Shown here: positions 62,881 through 64,000 of the stretch, piece after piece
How positions within the stretch are numbered: the stretch's first letter is position 1
How the letters are laid out: every line of letters begins with the position of its first letter
Origin: Varroa destructor
Taxonomy: Eukaryota; Arthropoda; Arachnida; Mesostigmata; Varroidae
Direction: 5' to 3'
Length of the DNA: 64,000 bases
Assembly: GCF_002443255.2 (NCBI RefSeq)
Contig: NW_019211458.1
Location: 41,358,365 to 41,422,364, forward strand
The notes under the pieces: generated by a model
Seen by the model: only the letters and a program-made list of their open reading frames with translations
Databases searched by the model: none
Told to the model about the DNA's origin: nothing
Made by a program: the position numbers and the translations under genes

Positions 62881-64000
62881 TCATGATGATTTCTTTTTCT
62901 GCTAGAGCATTTCAACGAGTTCCCGTTCCGTTCCTCCATGTTGCTCTCCTAAATATATGAGGTGAAACGGGGCCAACTGATATGATAATGAGTCTCACGT
63001 CAGCGCACGCGCTTGTTGAGAGGTTGAGTCAAACAGACTCAAAGATACAAGTTCAACCTCCTCCACTACAAGCAATGAGTGAGTCTGGCCTCGCAGGTCT
63101 TATTGTGGACCTTACTACAATAGTGGTGTAATCAGACTTCTAGCAAGAAATGGTGACTCAATCCTTGAATGGCTATTTGTGGTTGCCAGTTTTTTCTCAT
63201 GTTCTACTTTCAGTGTCAGGTCCTGTTTTGGACCTTCCTTTTATCCCCTTCCTCCAAGGAAAGTTCATGAAAGAACTGGAAAATTCAAAATAGGAGGATG
63301 GAGAGAAGGGCGATTAGGGCCTGACGTTGTAATGTCGTCTCAAGGAATTGGGCCAGTTGAGGCCGCTTATTTAAATCTGATTCTATGTGGAGATTGGTCG
63401 TCTAATCACAGGCGAAACTGATTAGTAGAAACTAGCGAAGACCGGTCACCATGAGATCGTCACACGCAATGCGGATACTGACAAGGCTCCAAGCCTGTTC
63501 CATCATGTCCACGTTATGTGGGACACACTTCTGGCTGTGACAACATGGCCAATTAATCTGATCAGTGCTAAAGTCATTTGCCCTGTCCTTTTAGGCTACT
63601 GGAAAGATAGGAGAAGAAGAAGAAGAACCTGAGAGCAGCAAAAGCTAAAAAGGAAGAAAAGATCAAAGAACATAAATTAAATTCAGATGTGATGTGTTAA
63701 GTAGGCGCCAAAATCCCTTTCTCTTCATTGAACTAGCCGACCTAGTAATAAGGCCAGAGGCAAAACTTGAGAAAAAAAGTGCATCCGACACTGCTTAGAA
63801 ATAGGTGTTATGTATCATGTATATATAAATCAAATATGTAATAGTAAAAATGTGATGCGAGATGTCTAATAGTGTCGAATGAATAGCATTAAAGAGAAGA
63901 CTCAACTAGCAAGTTGTTATACACAAATATAACTTCTGCATACCTTTCAAGTGTTCTGGTAATGAAGCTAAGTTAAAAAAAAGCAAGGCGACAAACTTTA
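62881..64000 (+). other. Raised-GC edge region with splice-acceptor-like sites; possible gene end
   Basis: G+C is higher than in the preceding 10 kb. Two good acceptor-like sites occur on the plus strand: a pyrimidine tract ending in CAG at 63213 and TGTCCTTTTAG ending at 63594. After the second, a frame gives ATGKIGEEEEEPESSKS and stops at TAA 63646-63648, like an acidic C-terminal tail, with ATTAAA at 63888-63893. A 113-codon frame is open at 63083-63421 but runs across the first acceptor. No protein family is recognised and no strong GTRAGT donor links the pieces, so this remains a possibility only. The GAA run at 63613-63627 could explain the acidic tail as a microsatellite. Confidence 0.2.

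Overview
The window looks like gene-poor, AT-rich nuclear DNA of an invertebrate animal. Three things suggest this. The open frames are almost all short: the longest is 142 codons, about what chance gives in 64 kb at this base composition. Simple TA and A/T repeats are frequent. The recognisable coding signals are decayed retrotransposon pieces and one slice of mitochondrial DNA. That mitochondrial slice, a cox2 fragment, keeps TGA for Trp and ATA for Met, the invertebrate mitochondrial code. It cannot be placed to phylum from sequence alone; an arthropod is a reasonable guess and no more.

Layout. 1-16.2 kb: no supportable gene; A-run, TA microsatellite and a 26-bp AT-rich duplication. 16.3-16.6 kb: a weak candidate small two-span membrane protein frame. 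17.74-17.99 kb (+) and 44.12-44.34 kb (-): two diverged copies of one protein-coding-like dispersed repeat. 22.78-22.84 kb: weak tRNA-like (SINE-like) promoter boxes. 26.6-27.1 kb: a CpG-dense patch with an imperfect 22-bp hairpin just after it. 29.17-29.37 kb: cox2 NUMT. 30.8 kb: a perfect 36-nt alternating purine-pyrimidine tract. 38.96-40.5 kb: relic of an R1/LOA/jockey-type non-LTR retrotransposon with endonuclease, linker and C-terminal zinc finger remains but no reverse transcriptase. 45.5-45.8 kb (-): weak reverse transcriptase-like relic. 57.0-57.3 kb (-): very weak DDE-transposase-like frame. 62.9-63.9 kb: raised GC with two good-looking splice acceptors and a short acidic last-exon-like frame running to the right edge.

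No rRNA gene, convincing tRNA gene, CRISPR array or multi-gene system was seen, and nothing suggests genes working together. The most solid signals are the NUMT and the non-LTR relic; the shared 17.7/44.2 kb repeat family is the best candidate for something not already named.
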